Source of the DNA: Opitutia bacterium
Lineage (GTDB): Bacteria > Verrucomicrobiota > Verrucomicrobiia > Opitutales > UBA953
DNA length: 64,000 nt
Assembly (NCBI GenBank): GCA_947470855.1
Contig: CANIUQ010000002.1
Coordinates: 49,953 to 113,952, forward strand
Direction of reading: 5' to 3'
The notes under the pieces are model-generated. The model saw nothing but the letters and a program-made list of their open reading frames with translations, did no database searches and was not told the DNA's origin. The position numbers and the translations under genes were made by a program. Of the stretch, positions 8,430 to 17,677 are shown in pieces. Every line of letters begins with the position of its first letter. The stretch's first letter is position 1.

Positions 8430-9410
8430 GTGAAAACGATCACTGGTAGATTTTTCTGGATTTTTACACTCTTAGTTTTTGCTTTTGCCGTACAAGTTCG
8501 GGCTGACAGCACCGTTTTACTGGATGACTCCTTGCGGCAATTAGGACTGCGCGAAAGCGCCTTGCGCAAAGGAGATCCAGCCAAGTCTGAACGTTTCACT
8601 GGGAACGGCGTACCCGATATCTATGCCGAAAAAAATGTGCCTTATCTCGAGATTGGGGGAATCAAAGTCTTCCTCAGTCGAAGTGTCGATGTCTACCGCG
8701 ATAATTTAACCATCACAGGGACAGATTACCAAAAAGTTCTTGTTCCTCTTTTATGGCGAAGCAACGCCCTGCCAAAAGGAGTCCGTCGAATCGTCATCGA
8801 CCCTGGTCATGGAGGAAAAGACGTTGGCAAAATTTGTAATCGCACAGAGTACACAGAAAAAAGTGCTACTCTGGATACAGCTTTTCGTCTGAAAAATCTT
8901 TTAGAAAAAAGAGGTTTTGAAATTATTCTGACTCGAAAAGAGGATGTTTTTGTCGACCTCGATGACCGAGCAGCGATGGCTAATCGGGTCAAAGCAGACT
9001 TATTTATCAGCGTTCACTATAATTCTTCTCGTCCTGGCGACACGACGAGTTCTGGAATTGAAACGTACTGTCTTACACCCAAAGGGCAACTTTCGACGAA
9101 TAAAGCCAAGGCTAAGGCCGATGTGACGGCCGAACCTGGTAATCGCATGGATTACTTCAACGTCCAGTTAGCTTGGAGCGTTCAAAGACAATTGATAAAC
9201 AATACTGGAGCGGAAGATCGTGGCGTAAGACGAGCACGTTTTGCTGTATTGCGCCCCTTGAACTGTCCAGGAATCCTCATCGAGGGTGGTTTTATGTCCA
9301 GCAAGGAGGAGGGAGCGAAAATTGCCAATCCAGCCTACCGACAAAAATTAGCCGAGGCTATCGCCGCAGGCATTACGGATTACAACCAACGTTTCCGCGT
9401 CGGTCCTTAA
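8430..9410 (+). CDS. N-acetylmuramoyl-L-alanine amidase (Amidase_3), exported
   Basis: Zinc amidase that cuts the lactyl-amide bond between MurNAc and the peptide stem. A signal peptide (residues 1-25, ending VQVRADS) sends it to the periplasm. Metal and catalytic positions are visible: H127 in IDPGHGGKD, E143 in EYTEKS, H196 in FISVHYNSS, and E285 in GILIEGGFMS. The catalytic domain covers about residues 119-320; the first 90 residues after the signal have no AMIN domain that I recognise. The start is a GTG 7 nt after infC, with no SD. It is probably co-transcribed with infC. Confidence 0.9.
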   Translation: MKTITGRFFWIFTLLVFAFAVQVRADSTVLLDDSLRQLGLRESALRKGDPAKSERFTGNGVPDIYAEKNVPYLEIGGIKVFLSRSVDVYRDNLTITGTDYQKVLVPLLWRSNALPKGVRRIVIDPGHGGKDVGKICNRTEYTEKSATLDTAFRLKNLLEKRGFEIILTRKEDVFVDLDDRAAMANRVKADLFISVHYNSSRPGDTTSSGIETYCLTPKGQLSTNKAKAKADVTAEPGNRMDYFNVQLAWSVQRQLINNTGAEDRGVRRARFAVLRPLNCPGILIEGGFMSSKEEGAKIANPAYRQKLAEAIAAGITDYNQRFRVGP

Positions 9411-9456
9411 GCGATTTCATTCTTTTCGCCAGCCCAGCTTAGGGTAGTTTTGAAGA

Positions 9457-10971
9457 ATGCTCCGCTGGATGCGATGGTTATGGTTTCTTGGATTCCCTTT
9501 TTTACTTCAGGGAGAGGTCAATCCTGCGACCACTATTGTCATCGCTAATCAAAATAATCCAGAAGGCATACAAATTGCCCAAATACTTCTTCGAAAAAGA
9601 AATATACCGGAAGAAAATTTAATCATCCTTCCTCTCTCTACCGAAGAAGAGATTAGTTGGTCGCAGTACAGTGAAACCATTCTTAATCCCCTAAGACATC
9701 TGCTTCTTTCTCGTCAATTAATCGCAGGAGAAATCAAGGCGGAGAGAGATGAGTACGGACGAGAGGGCTTTATTAAAACAGAAAACCCTCGGGTAACGTG
9801 GATTATCTGCATGACTGGCGTACCGCTAAAAATCAAAAATCTTGATCACGATAAATACCCAGAAAATGCTCCGTTAAAACGCAGCCAGGCTTGCGTGGAC
9901 AGTGAACTCGCCCTTCTCGGAATGACGAATCACAATCCCCACGGACCCATCAATAATCCATGGTTTGGCAACGCTTCATTAGTCACCAGTGATGTCATTC
10001 GCACGGCTCGCCTTGATGGCCCAAGTTCGTCGGAAATTCTTCGTTCACTCAATCAAACCTGGCGGGCAGAGAAAAACGGCCTTCGGGGTAGATCCTATAT
10101 CGATAAAGGAGGTCCCTATCCCGAGGGTGATGTTTGGTTGGATCGGACCGCCAATCTTTCGCGCTCGATGGGCTTTCCGACCGATATAGAAGAAACACCT
10201 AAACTCTTTCACGAAAAATCCCGATCCGATGCACCAGCCTTTTACTTCGGCTGGTACACTCAACTTCCCCAGGGACGATTTGGCCTGCAACGCGTCCTTC
10301 TAGCACCAGGATCCATCGCCGTTCATACTCATAGCTTTTCTGCTTTTACTTTGCGTAGCTCGTCAGGAAATTGGGCTGCCTGGCTGGTCAAACAAGGCGC
10401 CGGCCTAACCGCAGGTAACGTTTACGAACCTTACTTGCAATTCAGTTTAAGGCCTGATGCCTTACTGAGAGGAATCGCACAAGGCATGACGGCGGGTGAA
10501 GCTGCTTGGTTTGCTACTCCTGCCGTGAGTTGGCAAGGGACGATTTTAGGAGACCCGTTTTACCGACCCTTGGCACACGACATCCAGCCTCAGCTGAAAG
10601 ACTTTTTAGTTCAGCCCGATGACTATAGCGTTTATAGCGTCCTCCGCGGTGCCGAAATCGAACAAAAGAATAATCCACAAAAAAGTTTAGCGATGCTCGT
10701 GGTTGCTCAGGAAAAAACCCCTTCAATCCTTTTGGCCTACGCCATTGCCAAGTCACAACGACAACTAAACTTGCCACTAACTTGGCCTGAGGACAGCGAC
10801 CTACCCGACCTTGGACGAGCCGATGACGGGCTAATCTTTGAAATTGGCCAATTTTTACTACAAAATGGCCAGAAAAAGGCTGGCTTGAGAGTGTTAAAGG
10901 CACTGAATACCCGCGAAGGCTGGAAAGATTCGGCTGATCTCAAACAACTGCTTCTGGATAACGCCGTATAA
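9457..10971 (+). CDS. TIGR03790-type family protein, secreted
   Basis: 504 residues with an N-terminal signal (MLRWMRWLWFLGFPFLLQG). The segment TTIVIANQNNPEGIQIAQILLRKRNIPEENLIILP and the following TEEEISWSQYSETILNPLR match my memory of the TIGR03790 family, whose members are found in Myxococcus, Verrucomicrobia and Planctomycetes and have no known function. Later blocks include RVTWIICMTGVPLKI, a DSELALLG region and HTHSFSAFTLRS. The C-terminal 130 residues look helical and TPR-like. It follows the amidase by 46 nt, which suggests an envelope role, but that is only context. Confidence 0.7.
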   Translation: MLRWMRWLWFLGFPFLLQGEVNPATTIVIANQNNPEGIQIAQILLRKRNIPEENLIILPLSTEEEISWSQYSETILNPLRHLLLSRQLIAGEIKAERDEYGREGFIKTENPRVTWIICMTGVPLKIKNLDHDKYPENAPLKRSQACVDSELALLGMTNHNPHGPINNPWFGNASLVTSDVIRTARLDGPSSSEILRSLNQTWRAEKNGLRGRSYIDKGGPYPEGDVWLDRTANLSRSMGFPTDIEETPKLFHEKSRSDAPAFYFGWYTQLPQGRFGLQRVLLAPGSIAVHTHSFSAFTLRSSSGNWAAWLVKQGAGLTAGNVYEPYLQFSLRPDALLRGIAQGMTAGEAAWFATPAVSWQGTILGDPFYRPLAHDIQPQLKDFLVQPDDYSVYSVLRGAEIEQKNNPQKSLAMLVVAQEKTPSILLAYAIAKSQRQLNLPLTWPEDSDLPDLGRADDGLIFEIGQFLLQNGQKKAGLRVLKALNTREGWKDSADLKQLLLDNAV

Positions 10972-11125
10972 TATCCTTGCCAGATGGTTGTAAGGCAGGT
11001 TCTTTCAAACTCTCTTAGGCCCACCAGCATGTGCTGATGGAATCTCCTTCGAGAACAAATCAAACCCTAAAACCCTGTAAACGTCGCTCGCGACGCACAG
11101 GACAAAAAGTCAAAAAAACACAAAC
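10972..11125 (+). promoter_or_regulatory. Leader region of rpsA with inverted repeats, no SD
   Basis: 154 nt between the TIGR03790 gene and rpsA. It holds an imperfect inverted repeat CCACCAGCA/TGCTGATGG (11029-11048 region) and a perfect CGTCGC-tc-GCGACG hairpin near 11083-11096, then an A-rich stretch ending AAAAAAACACAAAC before the ATG. An S1 gene without SD fits the known autogenous control of rpsA by S1 binding its own leader. I see no convincing promoter pair; a TATAAT at 10967 lacks a -35 box. Confidence 0.4.
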
Positions 11126-12838
11126 ATGAGCCTCATGGAAAAACTGCTCGCCGATTCTAACTTCGGTGCGCTCAAACCACACACAGTCATTAAAGCCACC
11201 GTCACGGAAATCCGTGGAGACAAAGATATCGTCGTTGATATCGGTGGTAAGTCCGAAGGATTTATCCCTCAGTCGGAATTCCCCGATATGGCGGAAATTC
11301 AAGTCGGCATGCCCCTCGAGGTCTACCTCGAGCGACTCGAAAACAAAGACGGAACCCCCACGGTTTCTTTCGATCGGGCCCAACAAATTCGCAAATGGGA
11401 AAGCATCGAGGCCAACTGCCAAGAAGGCTCCATTGTTCAAGGCCGCGTTAAATCCGTTGTTAAAGGCGGACTCATCGTCTCGGTCGGCGTTGATGCCTTC
11501 ATGCCATCCTCGCAAATCGATGTTAACCCCCCCAAGAACCTCGATGTTTTCGTGGGGCAAACTTATGATTTCAAAATCATCAAGATTAACAAAGAGAAGA
11601 AGAATCTCGTGGTCTCTCGCCGTGAACTCATCGAAGAACAGCGCGGAGAAAGCCGCCGCAAGCTCCTCGAAGAGGTCAAGCCTGGCATCATTCGTCGCGG
11701 CGTGGTTAAGAATATCACCGACTACGGCGCCTTCGTTGATCTCGACGGCTTGGATGGTCTACTACACGTAACTGACATGAGCTGGGGGCGCATCGGCCAT
11801 CCTAGCGAAGTGGTCAAAGTCGGTGAAGAAATCACCGTCATGGTCGTCGAAGTGGATCGCGACCGCGAACGCGTTTCTCTTGGTCTTAAACAAACTCAGC
11901 CCAATCCTTGGGAAGGCATTGAAAAGCGCTATCCTGTTGGCGCCAAGGTGCATGGTAAAGTGGTTAACCTCGTTCAGTACGGCGCCTTCATTGAATTAGA
12001 AGGTGGCGTCGAAGGTTTAGTCCACGTTTCAGAACTCTCTTGGACCAAGCGCGTACAGAAGCCTTCTGATATCTTGAAGGTCGGACAAGAAGTCGATGCG
12101 GTCATTTTAAGCATCAACAAGGAAGAACAAAAAATCTCCTTGGGCGTACGCCAACTCGAGGCCAACCCTTGGGAAAAAGTCCGTCACAATTACCCCGTTG
12201 GTGCCCGTGTTCGCGGCAAAGTTCGCAACCTGACCAACTACGGCGCCTTCGTCGAACTCGAAGACGGTATCGATGGCATGGTTCACGTTTCCGACATGAG
12301 CTGGACACGTCGCATCAATAACCCTGCAGAAGTGATGAAGAAGGGCGATGAAGTCGAAGCGATCGTGCTCGACGTTGATGTGGATCAACAGCGCATCTCT
12401 CTTGGCGTGAAGCAAACCCAAGAAGATCCTTGGAGCGACATCGATCGTAAGTATCGCATTGGCGACCTAGTCACAGGAAAAGTTTCCAAAGTGGCTAACT
12501 TCGGTGCCTTCATTGAATTAACCGATGAGATTGACGGCCTCGTCCACGTTTCACAACTCGCCGAACAGCGTGTTGAGAACGTCAAGGATGTCGTTAAAGT
12601 CGGACAAGAAGTCAGTGCCCGGGTTATCAAAATTGACAAAGAGGACCGTCGAATCGGCCTCTCCATCAAGGCTGCCAATTACGACGCTGAACGTCTACAG
12701 GCTGAAATCTCGTCCTACGAGCGCATCAAGGGACCCTCGACTGGCAGCGCCCCTGCCTCTTCGAGCAGTTCCTCCTCTTCCTCGAGTAGCGGCGACTTCA
12801 ATAGTCTCGGCGATTTGCTCGACAAAGCTGGCAACTAA
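11126..12838 (+). CDS. rpsA: 30S ribosomal protein S1
   Basis: Six OB-fold S1 domains are visible (roughly residues 17-85, 100-168, 186-255, 271-340, 358-428, 445-515). Domains 3-6 are strongly alike, each with the YGAFV/IEL...GL(V/L)HVSxLSW pattern. S1 recruits mRNA to the small subunit, especially messages with weak or no SD, which matters here because SD motifs are nearly absent. At 570 residues the length is normal for six domains; it ends in a serine run of 12 residues (about 544-556) before GDFNSLGDLLDKAGN. Strong codon bias makes long antisense shadow frames, a mark of high expression. A clear terminator follows. Confidence 0.97.
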   Translation: MSLMEKLLADSNFGALKPHTVIKATVTEIRGDKDIVVDIGGKSEGFIPQSEFPDMAEIQVGMPLEVYLERLENKDGTPTVSFDRAQQIRKWESIEANCQEGSIVQGRVKSVVKGGLIVSVGVDAFMPSSQIDVNPPKNLDVFVGQTYDFKIIKINKEKKNLVVSRRELIEEQRGESRRKLLEEVKPGIIRRGVVKNITDYGAFVDLDGLDGLLHVTDMSWGRIGHPSEVVKVGEEITVMVVEVDRDRERVSLGLKQTQPNPWEGIEKRYPVGAKVHGKVVNLVQYGAFIELEGGVEGLVHVSELSWTKRVQKPSDILKVGQEVDAVILSINKEEQKISLGVRQLEANPWEKVRHNYPVGARVRGKVRNLTNYGAFVELEDGIDGMVHVSDMSWTRRINNPAEVMKKGDEVEAIVLDVDVDQQRISLGVKQTQEDPWSDIDRKYRIGDLVTGKVSKVANFGAFIELTDEIDGLVHVSQLAEQRVENVKDVVKVGQEVSARVIKIDKEDRRIGLSIKAANYDAERLQAEISSYERIKGPSTGSAPASSSSSSSSSSSGDFNSLGDLLDKAGN

Positions 12839-12860
12839 GCCCTGTTTTCAAGCGAATCAG

Positions 12861-12890
12861 AAGACCCCAGGAAACTGGGGTCTTTTTTTG
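12861..12890 (+). terminator. Rho-independent terminator after rpsA
   Basis: A 10-bp perfect stem AAGACCCCAG / CTGGGGTCTT with GAAA loop, followed by a run of T. It sits 22 nt past the rpsA stop and before the cardiolipin synthase gene. Confidence 0.93.
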
Positions 12891-12925
12891 TGCCCAAAAA
12901 GGGATTCTTTATTATTACTTAAAGC

Positions 12926-14311
12926 ATGTCACTCGAGTTCCTCGAAAGACTGAGTTGGCCCACCCATTTTTCATGGGTGAGCCTAGTCGATGTTTTCTGC
13001 GGGCTCTACATTGTCATTCTGGCCACTCGGGCACGCATTTCCCTTTTTTACATTCTCTTATGGGGGCCCGCCGCCATTTTCATTCCCAAAACAACTGCTC
13101 TCTTTTTGTTTCTTTTTGGAGGAAGAAAGCATTCACAACTCGCCGAAGCAAAAAAGCGCATCAATCGTGTTGCCCATGAACTCAGCGGTCCTGTCAATCA
13201 TGCAGGACATCGTTTTAGCGTGTTGGCAGATCGAGAAGGACGTGAGGCGATTGTGGCTTTAGGCAGAGAAATTAAAAATGCCAAAACGCGCATTCACCTC
13301 TCGACATACATTCTCAGTGCAGACGCCGTTGGCCGCGAAATTGTAAAACTTTTAGTGGAGAAAGCACAAGAAGGCGTGGAAGTTCGCTTGCTTTTAGATG
13401 CTGTAGGAAGTTGGGGAACCCCGACACGCCTTTGTCGTCCACTGATTGGAGCAGGCGGGAAAGTGGCTCGATTTAATCCCGTGTTTCCGATGCAAGGCAA
13501 AGGTTCGGCGAATTGGCGAAATCACCGAAAGATTGCGATTTTTGATAGTCGTGTGGCCATCATTGGAGGGCAAAATATTGGACTGAATTACATGGGTCTT
13601 AGACCCTCTCGGCAGCGCTTTCGTGATTGCTCTTTTTTAATCGAAGGCCCTGCGGTGTCAGCGATGGAGTGCATCTTTATTGCAGACTGGTGTCAGTCCA
13701 CGAACGAAAGTCCTGAATCTTTTGCTGAGGTTTTAAAAATACGAAACCCCTCTGTAGGCCCAGTAAACATCGAAGTTATTTCCTCGGGACCAGACTGTGA
13801 AAACGACCCCCTTTGGGAGAGATACATTCAATTGATTACCGAAGCTAAGTCTTCGGTCACCATCGTAACCCCTTATTTTATTCCAGACCCTACCCTCTTT
13901 AAACGACTCATTCACTCTGCTAGAATGGGTAAGAAAATTCGCATTATTATTCCACGAAGATCCGACCACATCCTCCTCGATTTCGCCCGACGATGGTACT
14001 TGAGGCGCTTAAAAGAGGTCGGAGCAGAAATATATTTTTTCAAAAAAGATGTGCTGCATGCTAAACTATTTATCAGTGATGATGAAAAAGTTGTCGTTGG
14101 GTCGGCCAATCTCGACATGCGATCTTTTTTCTTCAATTACGAGATTGGCGCACAAATTTCTGACAAAGAGGCCCTGCGTCCAATTCACGAATATATCGCG
14201 TCGCTCATCGCTGAATCTTCCCTTTATTCCGAAGATCTTTATCAACGGAGTCGCACATGGACTGGAAGATTCCTTGAAGCTATTTCCAAAGTGCTAGCAC
14301 CGTTACTCTAA
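12926..14311 (+). CDS. Cardiolipin synthase-like phospholipase D family protein
   Basis: 461 residues with two PLD catalytic motifs: H200-K202-D207 (NHRKIAIFD, then GGQNIG) and H378-K380-D385 (LHAKLFISDD, then GSANLDMRS). Two N-terminal hydrophobic segments (about 18-34 and 39-65) should anchor it in the inner membrane, as in bacterial ClsA, which joins two phosphatidylglycerols to give cardiolipin and glycerol. Spacing and length fit the Cls family better than PLD nucleases. It is a monocistronic gene after the rpsA terminator, and its stop TAA directly abuts the metX stop on the other strand. Confidence 0.87.
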   Translation: MSLEFLERLSWPTHFSWVSLVDVFCGLYIVILATRARISLFYILLWGPAAIFIPKTTALFLFLFGGRKHSQLAEAKKRINRVAHELSGPVNHAGHRFSVLADREGREAIVALGREIKNAKTRIHLSTYILSADAVGREIVKLLVEKAQEGVEVRLLLDAVGSWGTPTRLCRPLIGAGGKVARFNPVFPMQGKGSANWRNHRKIAIFDSRVAIIGGQNIGLNYMGLRPSRQRFRDCSFLIEGPAVSAMECIFIADWCQSTNESPESFAEVLKIRNPSVGPVNIEVISSGPDCENDPLWERYIQLITEAKSSVTIVTPYFIPDPTLFKRLIHSARMGKKIRIIIPRRSDHILLDFARRWYLRRLKEVGAEIYFFKKDVLHAKLFISDDEKVVVGSANLDMRSFFFNYEIGAQISDKEALRPIHEYIASLIAESSLYSEDLYQRSRTWTGRFLEAISKVLAPLL

Positions 14312-15436
14312 TCACCCCAAGAAGGCACGAAGGCGGACGGATAATCCCGTATCAGGCAAAAGAAAACCATCATGCCCCGCGTCCGTAACGACCTCATGGT
14401 ATGCCGCATTCACACCCGCCGCCGTGGCGGCGGCGACAACCATCCGCAATTCACTGGTAGGATAAAGCCAGTCGCTCGAAAAACCGATGGCCAAAACATC
14501 AGGTCCACCGGCTCGAAAGAGTCGTCCAGCCGCGGCACGCGAGGTTAAGTCAAAACGATCTACGGCACGGGTAATTCGTAGCCAGCTGTTGGCATCAAAT
14601 CGTTTAACAAAAGATTCACCTTGGTGCTGCAGGTAACTTTCTACCTGCCAATAAACCGAGTCTTTCGGTTGAGCACCAGGAACACGCGCTCGGCCAAACT
14701 TTTGATCGAAAGCCGCCGAGGATAGATAACTGATATGAGCGATTTGTCGGCCTATGGCCAAACCGGTTTGAGGACCCTCTCCTGGAAGGTAATGGCCACC
14801 CCGCCATTGCGGATCGGATTCCACGCAAGCACGAGAAACGGCATTAAGGGCAATAGCCATCGGCGATTGACTCAATCCAGCGGCCAGAACGGCGATACGG
14901 CCGACTTCGTCTGGATAATCAGCCGACCAAAGAAGGGCCTGCATCCCGCCCATGGAGCCACCGACAACAGCATGCAATCGAGGAATGCCCAAATGACGAA
15001 TGACGAGGCGTTGCGCCCGAACAATATCACCCAACGTAATTTCAGGAAAAAATCCCCCGTAAGGCTTACCCGTGCGTGGATCGGTAGATAATGGACCCGT
15101 GGAACCTCGACAACCGCCGATACAATTAATGCCGATGACGAAAAACCTGTCCGTATCAATCGCTTTACCTGGACCAACAAAACCATCCCACCAGCCAGGT
15201 TTGGGGTCATCTGGATGATAGCGTCCAGCCACATGGTGGTCACCGCTCAAAGCATGTGGAACTAAAATAGCATTCGATTTATCGGGAAGCAGAGTTCCGT
15301 AAGTTTCGTATCGAAGAGTTAACTGCGGCAGCTCACCTCCCAGTTCCAAGGCAAAAGGCTGAGATGAAATAAAGTCGTGATACTGGGTAGGCCCCAGTGA
15401 GTGCGAAGAGGATGACTTGGTCGGGCTATCGAACAT
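14312..15436 (-). CDS. metX: Homoserine O-acetyltransferase
   Basis: Alpha/beta hydrolase-fold enzyme that activates homoserine with acetyl-CoA (or succinyl-CoA in some members) for methionine synthesis. Visible are the family blocks LRYETYGTLL, NAILVPHALSGDHH, the nucleophile S161 in VVGGSMGGMQAL, the aspartate in FSSDWLYP and the histidine in TDAGHDGF. The frame is open to 15529, which overlaps the divergent Fur gene; the ATG at 15436 gives 374 residues, in line with the family, and leaves a 65-bp divergent promoter gap. Its stop abuts the cardiolipin synthase stop. thrB and thrC, the other branch from homoserine, lie 32 kb away. Confidence 0.93.
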   Translation of the reverse strand: MFDSPTKSSSSHSLGPTQYHDFISSQPFALELGGELPQLTLRYETYGTLLPDKSNAILVPHALSGDHHVAGRYHPDDPKPGWWDGFVGPGKAIDTDRFFVIGINCIGGCRGSTGPLSTDPRTGKPYGGFFPEITLGDIVRAQRLVIRHLGIPRLHAVVGGSMGGMQALLWSADYPDEVGRIAVLAAGLSQSPMAIALNAVSRACVESDPQWRGGHYLPGEGPQTGLAIGRQIAHISYLSSAAFDQKFGRARVPGAQPKDSVYWQVESYLQHQGESFVKRFDANSWLRITRAVDRFDLTSRAAAGRLFRAGGPDVLAIGFSSDWLYPTSELRMVVAAATAAGVNAAYHEVVTDAGHDGFLLPDTGLSVRLRAFLG

Positions 15437-15501
15437 GTCATAACAAGGGAAACCAGTCATCGGCCGGAGGCAAGTAGCCATTCGGTGTTGCCAGGTCATA
15501 A

Positions 15502-15999
15502 ATGAGCGCAAATTTAAAGGTCGTGCCACCAGAACCGAGCCATCATGAAGACTGTTGCGGGGAAGGCGCTGCTCCCCGCATTGCTGAGGCCCTAGCGCGC
15601 ATGAAAGAGAAGGCTCTTAGAATTACTAGCCCTCGCTTAACCATGTTACAAATCTTGGCCGAATCTAAAACTCCATTAAGCGCCGAGCAAATTCACGCAC
15701 GGGCGGGGGATGGCAATTTGGATTTAGTCACAGTTTACCGTAGTCTCGGGGCTTTAGATGAGGCCGGTGTCGTCCAACGTCACCCCTTGGAAAGAGGCCG
15801 CAGCCTTTATGCCCTCGTCTCGCAAGGACACCATCACCACCACGTAATCTGTCGTCGCTGTGGCAATATTGAGCGCTTACCTGGTTGCGATACCTCGCGA
15901 CTCGAAGCTGCCGCACGCAACAAAGGTTATGCAGATTTAACACACATTATGGAAATTTACGGCATCTGCCCTGCCTGCTCTGCTCAGCCTCATGACTAA
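15502..15999 (+). CDS. Fur-family metal-dependent regulator (Zur/PerR/Fur type)
   Basis: 165 residues. Winged-helix DNA-binding half about 25-100 (SPRLTMLQILAESKTPLSAEQI and LDLVTVYRSLGALDEAGVV), then the dimer and metal half with HHHHH at 110-114, C117-x-x-C120 (VICRRCG) and C156-x-x-C159 (CPAC), the structural zinc site. An N-terminal HHEDCC (14-19) adds further possible ligands. Which metal is sensed cannot be read; the regular HHHHHxxCxxC block fits Zur and PerR as well as Fur. It starts 65 bp from the divergent metX and overlaps the MurU-AmgK gene by 8 nt, so the two are coupled. Confidence 0.9.
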   Translation: MSANLKVVPPEPSHHEDCCGEGAAPRIAEALARMKEKALRITSPRLTMLQILAESKTPLSAEQIHARAGDGNLDLVTVYRSLGALDEAGVVQRHPLERGRSLYALVSQGHHHHHVICRRCGNIERLPGCDTSRLEAAARNKGYADLTHIMEIYGICPACSAQPHD

Positions 16000-17677
16000 A
16001 TTCCCGCGCACCGCGTTTATCCTCGGAGCTGGCCTCGGCACGCGTCTTCGACCTCTCACCGAAAACTGCCCCAAGCCACTTCTTCCTCTTGGGGGTAAAC
16101 CCATGGTTTTTAACGCCCTAGAGAAGTTAGAAAAAGCTGGGGTACGTCGTTTCATCATCAACACCCATCACTGCCCCGAAAAATGGGAACAAATTTTTCC
16201 CAATAAAAAATTGGGAGAAGCCACCGTTGAATTGGTTTATGAACCCACCCTTTTAGACACCGGAGGTGGGCTAGCGAATATTGCACGCCTACTCCAACCC
16301 GAGGACGAACCTCTCATTATCTGGAATGGAGATATTCTGAGTCGTTGCGATATACAAAAAGCGGTGGTCCATCATTTAGCCAATCAAGCCGATGTTACTT
16401 TGATTGTACGCGAAGATGGCCCGAATAAAAACGTCTGCATCACCGATGATGGATTGATTACTGATTTGCGCCATCGATTAGGCAAAAAAGATCCTCTCTA
16501 TCAGTATACTGGCATCTGCATCGTCAGCCAAAAATTTGTGCAACAGGTTCCAGCAGCCACCGAGTCTTTGGTCGAATCCTTTCTTCGCACTCTGCAAAAA
16601 AATCCCGAAACCATTCAAGGATTTTTGGATAAAAGCCCACAATGGCATGACCTTGGAACGATTAAAGAATACCAATCATTAAAGACTGAGTGGGAAAAAC
16701 CAGTTCGCGGAGCGATTACCGCTGAACAAGCTGCCCAGCAATTAGGCTACCATTTAATCGAAGGATCGACTGAGCCTAAAGGTGGCTCTGGTCGAAGGTA
16801 CCACCGCTTACAAAAAGATTCTGGAGAAACTGCGATTCTCTGTCTCTACGATGATAGTAGACCCGAAAATCTTCTTTATGGTAAATTAGCTCAAACTTTG
16901 AAAAAGTCTGGAATCGCTGTGCCAGAGGTTCTGATTGAGAATGACCCTCAGGGAATATTGCTTTTAGAGGATCTGGGAACGACGGATCTTTGGACGCTCG
17001 CTCAACAACCCACTTTCCCTTGGCTGGAATATGCTTCCGCCATTAGCGAGGTTACTAAACTCCATCAATTAACTCCCGAAGTGATTCGCTCATCAGCGAT
17101 TACATTAATGGAACCTTTTGATGAAAAACTCTACACCTGGGAGCATCACTATTTCACGGATAATGTTTTAGCAGGCAAAAAACCCGACCGAGAAATGCAG
17201 AAAGAAATGTCGAGTTTAACCAAGGTGCTTCTCGCTCAACCCCCCGTGCTCATCCATCGCGATTTTCAATCGCAAAATATTTTAGTCCGAAATCAAAAAG
17301 CCTGGTTGATTGATTTCCAAGGTGCACGTTGGGGCTGTGCTTTTTATGATTATGCTTCTTTAGCCTTCGATCCTTATCTCCAGCGCCCAGACATCGATTG
17401 TTGGCGAATTGAAATCGAGGACCAAGCACGCGAAGCCTCGGGATGGAAAGGTTCACTCGATGAATTCAGCCAACTCTTGTATACCGCTGCCACGCAACGA
17501 CTACTTCAAGCCTGCGGAGCCTACGCTTTTCTTGGACATAAAAAAGGCCGAGCCGATTTCCTCGCCCACCTTCCACGAGGACTGCGCAACCTCCAGCAAG
17601 CCGCCAGCTTTTGTGGAAAGCGACGAATTGCTGATTGTGCAGAGGAGATGCTAGCCAAGCTTAAACCAAGCCGTTAA
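15992..17677 (+). CDS. Fused MurU-like nucleotidyltransferase and AmgK-like sugar kinase
   Basis: 561 residues with two enzymes in one chain. Residues 1-235 are a sugar-1-phosphate nucleotidyltransferase: [24 protein letters not shown] (12-35), WNGD (111-114), HDLGTIKEY. Residues about 245-555 are an aminoglycoside-phosphotransferase-fold kinase: [10 protein letters not shown] (264-273), HRD with D424 in [12 protein letters not shown], and D441 in [10 protein letters not shown]. In Pseudomonas, AmgK phosphorylates recycled MurNAc/GlcNAc at C1 and MurU adds UMP; the same pair as a single chain would channel that peptidoglycan-recycling route. Substrate is inferred from this match. It overlaps the Fur gene by 8 nt, and its last 17 nt overlap glyS tail to tail. 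Confidence 0.82.
   Translation: MTKFPRTAFILGAGLGTRLRPLTENCPKPLLPLGGKPMVFNALEKLEKAGVRRFIINTHHCPEKWEQIFPNKKLGEATVELVYEPTLLDTGGGLANIARLLQPEDEPLIIWNGDILSRCDIQKAVVHHLANQADVTLIVREDGPNKNVCITDDGLITDLRHRLGKKDPLYQYTGICIVSQKFVQQVPAATESLVESFLRTLQKNPETIQGFLDKSPQWHDLGTIKEYQSLKTEWEKPVRGAITAEQAAQQLGYHLIEGSTEPKGGSGRRYHRLQKDSGETAILCLYDDSRPENLLYGKLAQTLKKSGIAVPEVLIENDPQGILLLEDLGTTDLWTLAQQPTFPWLEYASAISEVTKLHQLTPEVIRSSAITLMEPFDEKLYTWEHHYFTDNVLAGKKPDREMQKEMSSLTKVLLAQPPVLIHRDFQSQNILVRNQKAWLIDFQGARWGCAFYDYASLAFDPYLQRPDIDCWRIEIEDQAREASGWKGSLDEFSQLLYTAATQRLLQACGAYAFLGHKKGRADFLAHLPRGLRNLQQAASFCGKRRIADCAEEMLAKLKPSR

Noticed and set aside
10967..10972. TATAAT as an rpsA promoter
   Set aside because: No -35 box at correct spacing and it overlaps the preceding stop codon.
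11060..11560. A 166-codon open frame antisense to rpsA
   Set aside because: It lies fully on rpsA and its shape comes from rpsA codon bias; no start context or family match.
12770..12800. TCC/TCG-rich repeat at the rpsA 3' end as a tandem repeat element
   Set aside because: It encodes the serine run of the S1 tail; low-complexity coding only.
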